A stretch of DNA of 64,000 bases, from assembly GCA_023525715.1 (NCBI GenBank), contig CM042017.1:80794857-80858856 (forward strand), in the 5' to 3' direction. The translations under genes were made by a program, and so were the position numbers. This document shows, in pieces, positions 50,761 through 64,000 of the stretch (positions within the stretch are counted from its first letter, which is position 1; each line of letters begins with the position of its first letter). The notes beneath the pieces are model-generated. The model had not been told where the DNA came from and did no database searches. It was given only the letters and a program-made list of their open reading frames with translations. Source of the DNA: Cichorium intybus (lineage: Eukaryota > Streptophyta > Magnoliopsida > Asterales > Asteraceae).

Positions 50761-51592
50761 GACATATGCAGCAATCTCGAGACTTTCGTTTTTGGAGACG
50801 ATCCACTTTCTCCTAGAGTTATTTCGATTAGACACATCACCTTTTGAGCTTCTCAAGGTGATCTTATCAGAGATCTCTTGATTTGAAGGGGATTATCATC
50901 TAATCTGCAACTCTGACACTCTATGTCCCTAGAAGCATGCTACTGTATGTGTCCAAGTCTCATTTCTCAGTGGAAAGACCAGTCCTGAGATGCAATAGAG
51001 TCACTCACTCTCATCAGTGTTCCAGCATTGTCTATTCACTGATGAGAGATTGCCTAGTCCAACTGATAACATTATTTTCAGGGCCTGAGTGTTTTACCCT
51101 TCTGTGCTTCTTCAACCTGATCTTGTCCCTTGAAGCACGCTGCCGTATGCCAAAGTCTTGTTTCCTGCTGACACACTAAGCATGAACCCGCCTCATCAGC
51201 TGATCACAAGAATCAGCTGATATTTAATTTTCTGGTCCTTTGATAGACAAATTGTTTCTATGTAACATATTCGCTAAATACCTCTCCATCCCCTGTCCCT
51301 AGATGCTGCTGTTGCATGCTCGCCCTGCAAGGCATTTCACCCCTCCACTTGCTGAAGCGTAGTGTTCAGTATGTGTAGCACTGACTGGTCCATTATGTCA
51401 TGGGGTATTGGTCCTCTGTCGATGAGATTAAAACTTTCGCTTTCGCCTTTATCTGTCGTATCTCAGCCCTAGATTGTGACCGTTGATGAGTGCCACCTGT
51501 CCCTGACATTTCGGCACTATCATCATCATGAGATCTTTTCCGATCTTTTTGCCTGCCTTCTCGCCTTCTCTCTCTCACATAACCCATCCTCT
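50761..51592. other. E4 divergent interval between Agenet ORF and ORF3
   Basis: About 830 bp between two outward-facing TATA boxes. It contains a degenerate repeat beginning GTCCCT at 50925, 51125 and 51295 (GAAGCATGCT-type core) and a perfect 12-bp inverted repeat, CTCTCATCAGTG at 51008-51019 and its complement at 51037-51048. No gene. It looks like a bidirectional promoter. Confidence 0.6.
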
Positions 51593-51600
51593 TATATATT
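51593..51600 (+). promoter_or_regulatory. TATA-like box for E4 ORF3
   Basis: CTTATATATTT lies about 86 bp before the ORF3 ATG at 51686, followed by a C-rich leader. Confidence 0.55.
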
Positions 51601-51685
51601 TCAAAAAATTAAACCTCCTCCCCATGCTAAATCGTTCCTTCTCACCCATCACCCTGCAAAACCCTAAAATCCTCTCTGTGCTCAA

Positions 51686-54473
51686 ATGGCTCCCGTGTTC
51701 GAGTTTGTTCCTCCTTCCGATCTGTTCAAGGCTGAGTTCTCTCTTGCTTCAAACATCCATATTCTTCCAACAAATGTTGATGCGGTCTTCTCAATACCTA
51801 CAAAGTTGCAAAACAAAGGTCTTGAACCTTTTGTTTAGTTCTTGAAGGGTCACCCGCTAAACTTTGCCATTGCCGGATTGCCAGATGTCTTCAAACCATC
51901 CGCCATCACTGAATTCTGGTACACTTGTGATTTTCACTCTGATTCAGCATCTATTGTGGGCACTATTTCAACGGTTCAACAGAAGTTATTCTTACCGTCG
52001 ACACCTTCAGAAGATGTCTTCGTCTTCCCTTCTCTGCTCCATTTTCTGATCTTCCGTCTGAAGAAGATATCAGGTAAGTCGTGCACCTTCTGGGGTATGA
52101 TGTCAATCTTGCTTAGAAGCAAGATGATGATAAGGTTGTTCTTCTTTAATGCTTTCCACCTGGGTGGAAGTTTTTGACTGAGGTTATTGGACAATGTCTT
52201 GGTTATAAACAAAGCAGTCTTGATTAGCTAAACATTTATGAGCTCCGCCTTCTCTATGGTATGGCTCTTAACAAGAACTTTGACTTTGCTCAGATTATAT
52301 TTGATCAGCTAGTGAGCCTCATCTACTGCAAGGCACATCCAAACTATGTTGTTTTCCCTTTGTTGACTTAGAAGATTTTTGGCACTGTTGCTCCTGCTGC
52401 CTTCGATGCTTCTATGCTCCACTCTAGCTCAAGACCCGCCTCAACAGTTTGCCACACTTAAATCAGCTGAAATGTCTGATTCCAAAGAGACTGTTTCTAA
52501 AGACACTGAATCATCATCCACTGAGTCTGAAAAGGATTCGTTTGATGACTCTTCAGATGGTGATACAGGAGCCTTGCTTGTTTCTGAGGATGTCATCTAT
52601 GGTTCCCAGAACATCTCTCATGTTCACACCATTCCTTCTCCTGAAAGAGGAAATTTGCATATTCGACTTGCCTCTGAATCCCCTCCTCACCACACTGAAC
52701 CTGAAGGCATGAAGGAACCATCTCCATTCCCTCATGTCAATACGCACATCATGTTTTTGGCTCCTCCCTACCATACTGGATCCGTCCCTCCTCAAGTTCC
52801 GCTCAACTTGATGACATTCAATTGTCCCTGAAGATATTGATGGAACAATCTCAGTCCCAATCTTCCCGGATCCAAACAATTGAAACTGATGTTGCCTACA
52901 TCAAGGAACTTCTATATTGGTCACTTAAAACTGTTCTCCCTGAAGGTATCGATCTTCCTTTCGCGCCTCCTCCTTGGTATGATTGCTCTGGTGGTAATGA
53001 TTCTCCTCCTCCTAATAATCCTGGTGATGATGCTTCTGCACCTCCTCCTTTGACGATGATGATGATGCCAAAAAGGGGGAGAATAATTCTGATGGAAATG
53101 GTGATCAAGATCCTCCAATTCAAAGGGAAAATATTTCTAAGTTAATCAGGAACATGTCTCATGCTGAGGGAAACCACTCTCTAGAGCCAAAATTCACAAT
53201 TATTTCAGGAGGAATCACAATTCATAATAAGAATGAGCATGAGTTAGAAGAGAGCTCTCAAGCATAGGAAGGATTTTTCAAGTTGCCTTACCTTGTTGAC
53301 CCCATTGTTTTTCTATATCCTGATCAGCCCTTTCTTGTAGAAGATTCATGCTCGTTCGTCCATGAGCCCTTTAAGTCCTTCAATGTCCCTGAAGCTGATC
53401 ACTTATCAGCTGACATTCCTGATGATGATGTGCCTCTGGTCAATAAAAGGAAACGATCCTCTGAGTCATCCTCTACACCAGAGTCTTCTAAACGTCAAAA
53501 GGTCTCTCCTTTTATTCTTCAAATGGTTGAGGAATAGTGTATGTCAGTCGATCAGGTTGAAGGTTTTGTTGCTGAGCACAATATTGTTATGACCAATCGT
53601 ATCATCTATTTGAAGGATGATCAAGTGGCTTAGCAGCTAGTTCAAGAGGAAGGTGGAATGGACCAACAACAGGATCTCATGAGTCATTTCGATTCAATGA
53701 CTATAACACAAAGGAAGATTGCTAGTCGTGCTGAGAGTGTAAATAGAAAATTTGATCTGGCAAAGTATGTTGGTGTTTTTACCATAAGACAATTAGTACT
53801 TCCTTTTGTCAAGGTGGGCTACTCCAAAAACAAGGGGCACAAGATCCTACTTCTGCATCTTCAAAGAAAAGACAAAGAAATGCTTGTTCCTGAACAAGTA
53901 TTCATCAATGAAGTTGCAAAGTTTAGTTTCTCTGAATGGGAGGAAATGCTTCAGGTGACCAAGAAGCATAAGGGCTTGCACTCTCAGGTGCTTCATGCTA
54001 TCCTCCAAATGTGGATTGACAAAGCCCATCAGCTGGACCTAGTGCTTGTTTCAGCTCGTCTTGGCAAAGACATTCAATCTGGTCACAAAAGGAGGAGAAG
54101 GAATATTCAAATCAAGCAACATCTGATTCCTTATGGGTCAAAGGACTTTGACAATTCCCCTCCTTTTGGTGTTGCTACTGAAGCTCTCAAACTAATCAGA
54201 AAGCCAGTACATGGAATGTTTTATGAAGATGCAAATGGAAAGATGTGTTTCATAAGAACGTCTGATATGGCTAAAGCAACTACTGATCATCTATTCCATC
54301 TTAGGTGTGAGTGTTTCAAGGTGAAAATAGATGAGGGGTTTCATCTGCTGATCTCGCATGAACTAAATAATAGAGAGCCTGAGATCTATGCCCCTGAATA
54401 TGAATGGATCAAGCCAGAGGTCCTCACTAAAGCTAAGTACGTCGCTTCACTTGGCAGATCCTCCTTTTGTTAA
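51686..54473 (+). pseudogene. E4 ORF3 (env-position protein), degraded
   Basis: ATG at 51686, then MAPVFEFVPPSDLFKAEFSL. The N-terminal fold follows that of E3 ORF3 (AITEFWYTCDFHSD, VQQKLFLPSTPSEDVFVFP). TAG at 51836-51838, then frameshifts and stops through 53650. A Ser/Pro/acidic middle region with a coiled-coil segment follows (52379-53540). From 53658 to 54473 a 271-codon open end contains a basic cluster (GHKRRRRN) that could be a nuclear-localisation signal. No transmembrane segment was seen. About 930 codons in total. Function unknown. Confidence 0.75.
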
Positions 54474-54492
54474 AGGTTTTGACATCATCAGA

Positions 54493-54503
54493 TTGAGGGA
54501 GAT
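54493..54503 (+). other. E4 polypurine tract
   Basis: TTGAGGGAGAT directly before the LTR edge. Confidence 0.8.
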
Positions 54504-54876
54504 TGTTGGGCTGTTCAGCATCAGCATCAGCTAATCAATAACAACACCTGAATCTGATGCTGTCAAAGGAGGATCTCTCGCTGCATGGATGCTTTAGTGG
54601 CAAAGCATTAGCTGTAGTGTATTTTGTGAATTATCTTGTAATTATAGTATTTTGTATAATTATCTTGTTTCTATACTTATCATAGTTTTAGTTGGAAGTT
54701 ATCCATGATTTGTAGGGATACTCCATATACGTAGATCAACCCTAGTATAAGTAATAGCAGCTAGGATTCATGTAAACTATCGATATTATTATCAAAGAAC
54801 TCTGTGAGAGATCAATATCGTTTCTGTGTGAAAAATACTCTTGTTCTTGTGTGATTGATCCTACTGTGTTCTAACA
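54504..54876 (+). repeat. E4 3' LTR (about 373 bp)
   Basis: TGTTGGGCTG...GTTCTAACA. Starts at the PPT and ends in CA. The following GTAAG could be the target duplication, but the left end of E4 is missing. Confidence 0.8.
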
Positions 54877-56528
54877 GTAAGTATACAACTTTATATCACT
54901 CGACATGCAAAGAAACTTCACACGTTCTCAAATCAACATGTTATCACATACTCATAACTCAATATCATCCCCAACACCGTCCGTACACGATACATACATA
55001 TACTCACAATAGCATAGCTAGTTGCATTATTTCATAGTATTACCTTACAGTACCCCTGTACTGTTACTTAGTCTCAGATCCGTCCTCTCCTCAACCCTCG
55101 AGGTCTCGAGCCACACAATCTCACGACTGTACCTACACATATCCAGACACATGGATAGTACAGTCTTAGCAATTCGCATCACCATACAATGCATGCCTGT
55201 CTACACACAAGCACAACACTGCAGCACCACTCCACCTCAGCTCATGGTACCCCGTACCGTCCTCCGGTGTTACCACTCAATGCTATCTCACAGCACCTCG
55301 TTCCGTCCTCTAGTCTCACCACTCAACGCTATCTCACGGTATCGAGTAAAGGACTCACCACCACACTCAATTGTGTAATAACTACCAGCCGTAAAGGCCT
55401 TCACAACTCATTTAAGTCGGAAATACTCAAAAAAACACTAGCCATAAAGGCCCACAGAAATCCTCAAGCCCAAAGGCTCAACACTCAACATATATCACCA
55501 ATAGCAGTTGTAATGTGCAATCAGCTACACACTTACAATCTATCTCTCAACTCATACTCTGTTGGCTATCTCAGCCATTTGATGTGATCAATCACACTCA
55601 CAACTCGATTATCGACAATAACTCAAAATCTCTTTCAACTCATACTCCTTATTGACTCATACTCTTCCTAAACTCATATCAACTCATACTCACACTCAAA
55701 CTCGACTCATTTGCAAGATAACTTATATCATAAAGCATTCACCCAATTACTCACACATAACAAAATCAGCCAATAAGGCATACACACAACACGCACTCAT
55801 CAAACATGATATTTTTGTTGTATCATTCACAAATACACAAAATATAACATATATAACCATCAATTCCACGAGGGACGAGGTTACTCACATACCTCAACTC
55901 CTAACTCTTGAGTGTAATCAGCTACACCTACATACCTCAGCTCTCAACTCTTGAGTTTAATCAACTGCACTCACATACCTCAGCTCTCAGCTCTTAAGTG
56001 TAATCAGCTACACTCACATACCTCAGCTCTTTTAACTCATGCACAGCTCATGCTCATACTCATTCTCATCATCAACTGAAATCTCACCTCAGTTGGGATC
56101 TCATCTCATCATCATCTGGAATCTCACCATCAGCTGGAATCTCATCTCATTATCAGCTGGAATGTCACCATCAGGTGGGATCTCATCTCATTATCAGCCA
56201 CAGCCTCATCTCATGATCAACGGATATCTCCTCATCAGCTGTGATCTCATCTCGTCATTAGCTGATATCTCATAAACGCTAAAATCTAATTTCATCATCC
56301 ACTGTTGGTCTAACCGGTTGTAACCAATTCATCAACTCGTCATTCATCTGACATCATATCTATATTCTCACACAAAATACAACAAATAAAAGATATATCA
56401 GAAAGGTTAATATTCAACTCATACGCTAACATCTACAGCAACATCTTTTTCCTATAATGTGATAGGGGCTCTCTCCTCGGTTCAAGTCTAGAACTCTACA
56501 ATAAAGGAACTAGTTCACTTAAACCACT
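54877..56528. other. Non-coding CA-rich region with minisatellites
   Basis: No open frame of interest. A degenerate repeat of about 49 bp (ATACCTCAGCTCTCAACTC core) covers about 55890-56035, and a roughly 30-bp ATCAGCTGGAATCTCA-type repeat covers about 56070-56275. It lies inside a putative PBS and LTR at 56529-57212, so it may be the leader of an old minus-strand LTR element. Confidence 0.55.
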
Positions 56529-56540
56529 GCTCTCATACCA
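56529..56540 (-). other. Degenerate primer-binding site
   Basis: The minus strand reads TGGTATGAGAGC, one mismatch to the initiator-Met site, three bases from a TGTAACGTCCGG LTR-like start. Confidence 0.5.
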
Positions 56541-56543
56541 ACT

Positions 56544-57324
<781 letters not shown>

Positions 57325-57384
57325 ATATGTTGTAACCTAATGGTAGAGTGATTTGCTATCTATGGACAAAAATAGCTGAGTTGA

Positions 57385-57963
<579 letters not shown>

Positions 57964-58008
<45 letters not shown>
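57964..58008. repeat. (TA)n microsatellite between MITE and SINE
   Basis: About 45 bp of TA. Confidence 0.95.
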
Positions 58009-58017
<9 letters not shown>

Positions 58018-58380
58018 TTTTTGCAAGTTAAGGATAAATCCGGTTACATGAGTCGTAATATACTACAGCTACGCTAGGTACATTAGGCTAACTAACAGTT
58101 CTTCGTTCGCCAACCCTTCTCCAAGGAGACTGCACAGAGACTAGACCCACACGCGCAACCAGCAAACCTCGGTGCAAGCACACGCCCCACCCCGTAAGTG
58201 ACGTCCTGCAGGCAACTGACTGGGGGGAAACCAGCCCCGGGTACACACTAAACCGGCTAGCACGGAGGCCACAAGCACTGGCGTAATATCTTTGCCAAAC
58301 TTGCGCGAGAATGGTTTCGAACCCACAACCTCCCAAAAGGGAGGCATGGTGCCTAGCCATCTCAACCACCGCTTCGTGTG
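58009..58380 (-). mobile_element. tRNA-derived SINE
   Basis: The minus strand has a pol III A box (TGGTTGAGATGG at 58357-58368) and B box (GGTTCGAAACC at 58313-58323) near its start. A GC-rich body of about 290 bp follows, then a 14-A tail (the T-run 58009-58022). TA tracts flank both sides, so the target duplication cannot be read. The GC content stands out sharply from the surroundings. Confidence 0.85.
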
Positions 58381-58574
<194 letters not shown>

Positions 58575-59390
58575 CTACTGTACCTAATAAATAAAAATAA
58601 ATTTTTCCACATGTCATTTTTATAATGCCTATCCTCCATTTGACACGTGTAATACTCCAGAATTATTCCCATACCTCTTCTGTTTCTAAGTCCCCCTCAT
58701 GCAACTATCTCACCTTATTTTAAGGAATCCCCTACAATTAGATCCAAATTTGAATTCCATATATTTCTATTTGCCATAAATCTTGCCACTCTCCTCCGTC
58801 AATCCCCCACCCATGATCTCTAATCCCCAAAATCAGGCCATTTATGCTCAACGGCCTCTCTTTTATCTCAATTTTATCTCATTTTCGACGGAAGACGATC
58901 GTCTTCTTAACGCCACCCTCCTGAACACCACCCTACTGGTGTGAACTCATGCTTCTACTCTCACCATTCTTGTGATTTTCTTTCCTCTTCTTGAGTTCGT
59001 ATCACTTCAAAGAGCTTTAATCGAGTAAATCGCTACCCCTTGGTTCAATTTCTAAGGCTGGAATGAACACCGCCCCCAACAGCTTTGATTAAGGTACGTG
59101 AAGATCCACTAACCTGCAACTTCTTGAGCATGATTGCCCTTTCCCTGTTGTGTGATTCGACCATGTTTTTGCAGCCGCTTGACTGGGAGGTATATGAATC
59201 CGATTGAATCGCTAACCACTGATAAAATTCACTCAACACTACTCTATTTTGAATCAATATCAGGTAGGGGTCTAATTTCTTCTCATTTTAGGGAGGGATC
59301 TAACTTTGTTGGTTTTGCTTTGAGTTTAACTTTTAGTTTGTTCAAAGCGCGTCCAACATGAAAGCCACTTCATCTGGAAATTTGCAAGTC

Positions 59391-59518
59391 TAGGTCAATT
59401 CTTGGCTATTTCTCCCCTACTTCTGTTAATGTTGTATCTTTTATCTATTTCAAGTGTTCCTTTTTTAGGGTATATTAAGTCCGAGAATTTTGCTAGGTCA
59501 ATTCTTGGCTATTTCTCA
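59391..59518 (+). repeat. Short direct repeat in Helitron
   Basis: TAGGTCAATTCTTGGCTATT occurs at 59391 and 59493, 102 bp apart. Confidence 0.85.
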
Positions 59519-60100
59519 CCTGGTTTGATTAGGATGTATAATTTTGCTAGATTTGTGTCTGATACCAGAACTTATATATACACACACAAACACACATCGT
59601 TGATAGCAATTCGGGTGTCTTTTCTTCATCATTTGTTTGGATTCTGATTGTAATTTTTGGGAATATAGTATAGAATTTAATCAATATCTTTCTCTTTCCT
59701 GTTTGTTTCATCCTTTTGATGATTTGGATAATTAGAAGGTTAATACTTTTATAACAAAATGCTTTTTTGATTGAATATGACATGGAAATATTTCTATATA
59801 AATGTTGATGGATATTCAAGCCCTAATCATGATGAGTATTGAAGCCCTTATTTCCTTCATTACCTGTATGTATTAATAAACATATGTATTAATAAATATG
59901 AAGCTAAACTATTGAGATGTTGAAAAAATTAACATGAATGATTATTATATCACAGTGTGAACCTTTGTAGGTACCTGCTGTTATAAAGTGTATTAATAGC
60001 AGTGAAGGCTTTAATTCTTATACATGAAGGTTTGGGTTGACTGCAGGGTACCTATTTGCTACCCAGTATTTAACATAAATTGGAGGGAAGGTGTTTGTGA

Positions 60101-60241
60101 AGCTGATTAAATGTGAAAAGAATGAGAATTCTAAACATACAACTAATAGTTTGGTTTATAAGGTTGTCTATAAAGTTGATTAAATGTGAAAATAATGAGA
60201 ATTCGGAATATAGAGCTAATAGTTTGGTTTATAAGGTTAGT
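60101..60241 (+). repeat. 73-bp tandem duplication in Helitron
   Basis: The segment starting AGCTGATTAAATGTGAAAA at 60101 recurs at 60174 with several changes. Both end TAGTTTGGTTTATAAGGTT. Confidence 0.88.
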
Positions 60242-60582
60242 AGCTAACTTTATATTTAATTTAAAATTTTATAATTTAGTTTAATTTAATCTTCCTCTAT
60301 GCAGGATTTTGGTCTCTACTTTATGCAATCATACATTGGAATCCTTTATCATGCAGCTTTGCATGCTAACTTCATGACACTTCGCTAGGTCATCGTTCAG
60401 CGCCTAATCATATCAGAGGTAATATTTTTTTTTATCTTTTTAATATCTTTTCAAAGGGCAAATTGCTGACAATAGAAATGTACTTTGCTTTCACTATTGA
60501 TATCCTGTTACACGCTTTTTTATTTTCTTCTTCTCATGCGTTTGTGAATTACTTGTGTGTATAGTTTATACATGTTAATCAT

Positions 60583-61080
60583 ATGTTTGTCAACAATACT
60601 ATGATTGCTTCACTTCTGATTGCTTCTCTTCCATATTTTCAAGATTTCCCAGAAGAAATCGTAGCCTTCACTTCTGATTGGTTCACTTCTATAATCTTAC
60701 CAAGCTATTTCTGGGTTATGATCATATTAGAGTTTTGGTTCAGGAACTTAGCCATTGTTCTATTTATCTGGAACATAAAGGAGGGATTTAAAAGTATAGC
60801 TGCAAATTTTACCCCAATAGATGTAATATGCATCTTTCTGCTCCCTTTCTCCTATTACACTCGACTCCAAAAACGACCCAAGCAACTCCCATCACAAGGA
60901 CTCACAATAGTCGTTTCCAGTGATGGCTATGCTTGGCCATTGTTGCTGTTGGTTTTGTGCCGGAAAGATTATTGGAGTCTACGACATCATCAATCACATG
61001 CAAACCATCACCGATCTGGAACCAATCGAGATCGGTTCCCTTTTTTAAGTCCCTTTACCACTTTCAAAACTCAGGTATGA
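60583..61080 (+). other. Unrecognised 165-codon open frame in Helitron
   Basis: Open frame with two or three hydrophobic stretches (about residues 8-20, 35-60 and 78-90) and a His/Arg-rich end. No known family was recognised. It may be a chance frame or part of a captured gene with exon borders I cannot place. It has no good start context. Confidence 0.25.
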
Positions 61081-63088
61081 TGTTGTCTACTTAAAATTAT
61101 AGTATCTTTGGTTGCCGAAGAATCAATGAGATCCTATAAACATAATACGTCACTTTGGTTCTTTTCAATACATATAACATGATTATTTTTCTCCTCATGA
61201 ACCGTTTTTATTGCTGTGTAATAATTTCTCACCTAATTTTGGTTAATTAATTTGTTTCGTTTTCAGTTATTTGAATTTGAATCGTTATTCTTTCAAATTA
61301 CCCTTTTTCTATTAATTCAGTTTAAATGTTATTTTAGCAATAGATTTCATGATGTAATGCGGCTTTGGTGTGTATGGGGATTTTGTAAATATGAAGGTTT
61401 TTAGTTTATATGTTCATAGGCCTAGGACTCAAACCTTTCGTGAGATTCAACATTTGCAGAAGAGCTTCAAACTTCACATTTCTGCAGCTCCTTTTATCCG
61501 AAAATACCAATCTTTGAAACCCAAAAATACCAATCTTTCAAGCACCTAATGACTTGATTCTAAAAACCCAAATAAGCTATTAGTATTGAAAACTAAGTGC
61601 AACTTTATACATGCCCAAATTCTTATTTTTATAATCAAAAGAATATATATGTGTGTGCATCTGTTTATCGGGCATGAATTTTGATTATATGTTTACGTTA
61701 TTCTTCCTTTTGAGGTATAACGAGAAACAAGTCATTTGATTATTAGTTTACTCTATTCTTTCTTTTGATTTTATTCACCTCAATTTGTTATAAATAATTT
61801 ACTTGATGAGGAGTATGCAAAAAAGAGAAATGAAACTTGCAGTTTTGGCATCATGTGGTTGTGGAAATCAATTAAGACGAGTGGGAATTAAAATTAGAAC
61901 TTTGGTGTTGTTTGCATGTTTGTTGAACATTCGATAGGGAATTGTTTGTGCACATAAATGTCAATTTCATGGGTTTAATTTATTTGATTTATTTTTTATC
62001 TGTTTTAGACTTTAGTATTCATAGGTTCGACTCCTATAGTCCTATTTATATATTAATCCTTTTCAATTGCAAGAATTTCTTTATTTTTGGTAAAGCTAAA
62101 AAAAAGTTTCAAAATTCCTAGGCTTTTGGAAACAAATTGACATTTTGCCCCTCCAGCATTACCATTACAAACAACATCATTGCCAACACTTTATGGTAGA
62201 TCCAAACAATGACAAGTGGTGGTGATGACTTGCTCTAATAACAATAACACCATTTTATGTGAGTTTTTTTTCGTTTGGTCAATAATGCACTTTATATGTT
62301 TTGGCGTATAAACATAAACTCCAATAAGGCTAAAGTTATTGAAAGAGACAAAGCATAAAAGAGTACAATAAGCTTATATGACATTTTTCATAGAAAAATA
62401 TCAATTTTAACATAGAACTTTACAAAAAAGTTCATTAATAGCATCGTACTTTGGAAAAATGAAATTTATCGAAATCTTTTTAGATGATCTAGAAAATTTA
62501 TATGTCTTTGCAAAAAGTTTATTAATAAGTAATAACATCATATTTGTAGACACTTAGCTTTTGTAATGAACGTCATTTCAAGGTCAAAAATAACTATAAC
62601 TTTATAAGTAACGTTGGCGATGTTGGTTTGGCAGCAGTTCCATGTGGATTTTGAAATGCTATTGGTAACAAGGTAACTGCTTCAATTCAATGAGAACATT
62701 TTCTTCTGATTCTTAAAACTGCATCTTTCAACTATTTTTATTTGTATTATAAATCCACCAAAGTCCACAAGGAGGAGTTGGTCCGAGGATGAGAATCTAG
62801 GACGGATCATATGTTTTGTGAATTTTCATTTTGTTGCACATTTAGAGCTGTTAACCGCTGTAATACTGATTTTGATCATGTGTATATTTTTTCTGTTATA
62901 GCATCTTACTTCATTTTTTTTCCTTATTAATGATAACCCAATTTAACGAAATAGATAGGTAGATTGATGCTTTCTAGATATGAAATTGAAATCATTTTTT
63001 TCAATTATTTATTTTATTATAAGTTGTCAACAGTTTATTATCTGCAATATTGATATTTTTCATATTATTTTATGTATTTTTTAATCAT

Positions 63089-64000
<912 letters not shown>

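Larger units (their letters stand above)
47102..54876 (+). mobile_element. E4: right part, with pol, antisense Agenet ORF, ORF3 and 3' LTR
   Basis: Continues the integrase/protease region interrupted at 30115. The order is pol (to 50137), Agenet ORF on the minus strand, divergent interval, ORF3, PPT, LTR. All genes are broken. The 5' LTR was lost, so age cannot be read from LTR divergence, but E4 predates E3. Confidence 0.88.

Noticed and set aside
55880..56280. CRISPR-like array
   Set aside because: Repeats are degenerate and contiguous without unique spacers. A plant minisatellite explains them.

Overview
This is plant nuclear DNA made almost entirely of nested transposable elements. No intact host gene is visible. 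Four elements are Ty1/copia elements of the Sirevirus (SIRE) lineage: initiator-Met primer-binding sites, Gag with a CCHC knuckle and long coiled coil, an IYVDDIIFG-type reverse transcriptase, and in three of them a third ORF after pol. The TE mix suggests a eudicot, plausibly Asteraceae; that is inference from recalled similarity.

Layout. Element E2 (minus strand) occupies 1-497 and 11951-20941 and runs off the left edge. A young, complete element E1 (minus, 498-11945, TSD GTTAG) is inserted in it. From 20942 to 25444 lies what looks like the 5' part of a gag-only LTR element (TR-GAG type) with two introns. After non-coding repeat DNA (25558-28032) comes E4 (plus, 28033-30115 and 47102-54876), truncated at its 5' end. 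E4 is split by E3 (plus, 30116-47101). E3 carries a Pack-MULE with a threonine-aldolase gene fragment (34208-35666) and a tandem duplication of its RT/RNase H region. From 54877 to 57212 is another old LTR-type remnant. From 57213 a chain of (TA)n tracts hosts a MITE, a tRNA-derived SINE and a Helitron (58574-63117).

The most interesting feature is a shared gene arrangement in the Sireviruses E2 and E4. Between pol and ORF3 each carries an ORF on the opposite strand, exactly 139 codons long in both, encoding two Agenet (Tudor-like) domains. Each has a TATA box about 70 bp before its ATG. ORF3, on the sense strand, has its own TATA-like box. The pol-ORF3 interval therefore looks like a divergent promoter driving a putative chromatin-reader protein one way and the env-position protein the other. 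Each copy now has one stop, at a different codon, but the gap-free alignment suggests past selection on the protein.

Other points are a stop followed by Leu-(Val)-Gln at the gag/pol junction in all four Sireviruses, arrays of AGGGGGAG tracts inside pol, and a TA repeat that differs by 94 bp between the otherwise nearly identical LTRs of E1. Every Sirevirus gene here carries lesions except the gag of E1. The window is best read as a record of insertion and decay: E1 youngest, then E3, with E2 and E4 older hosts.
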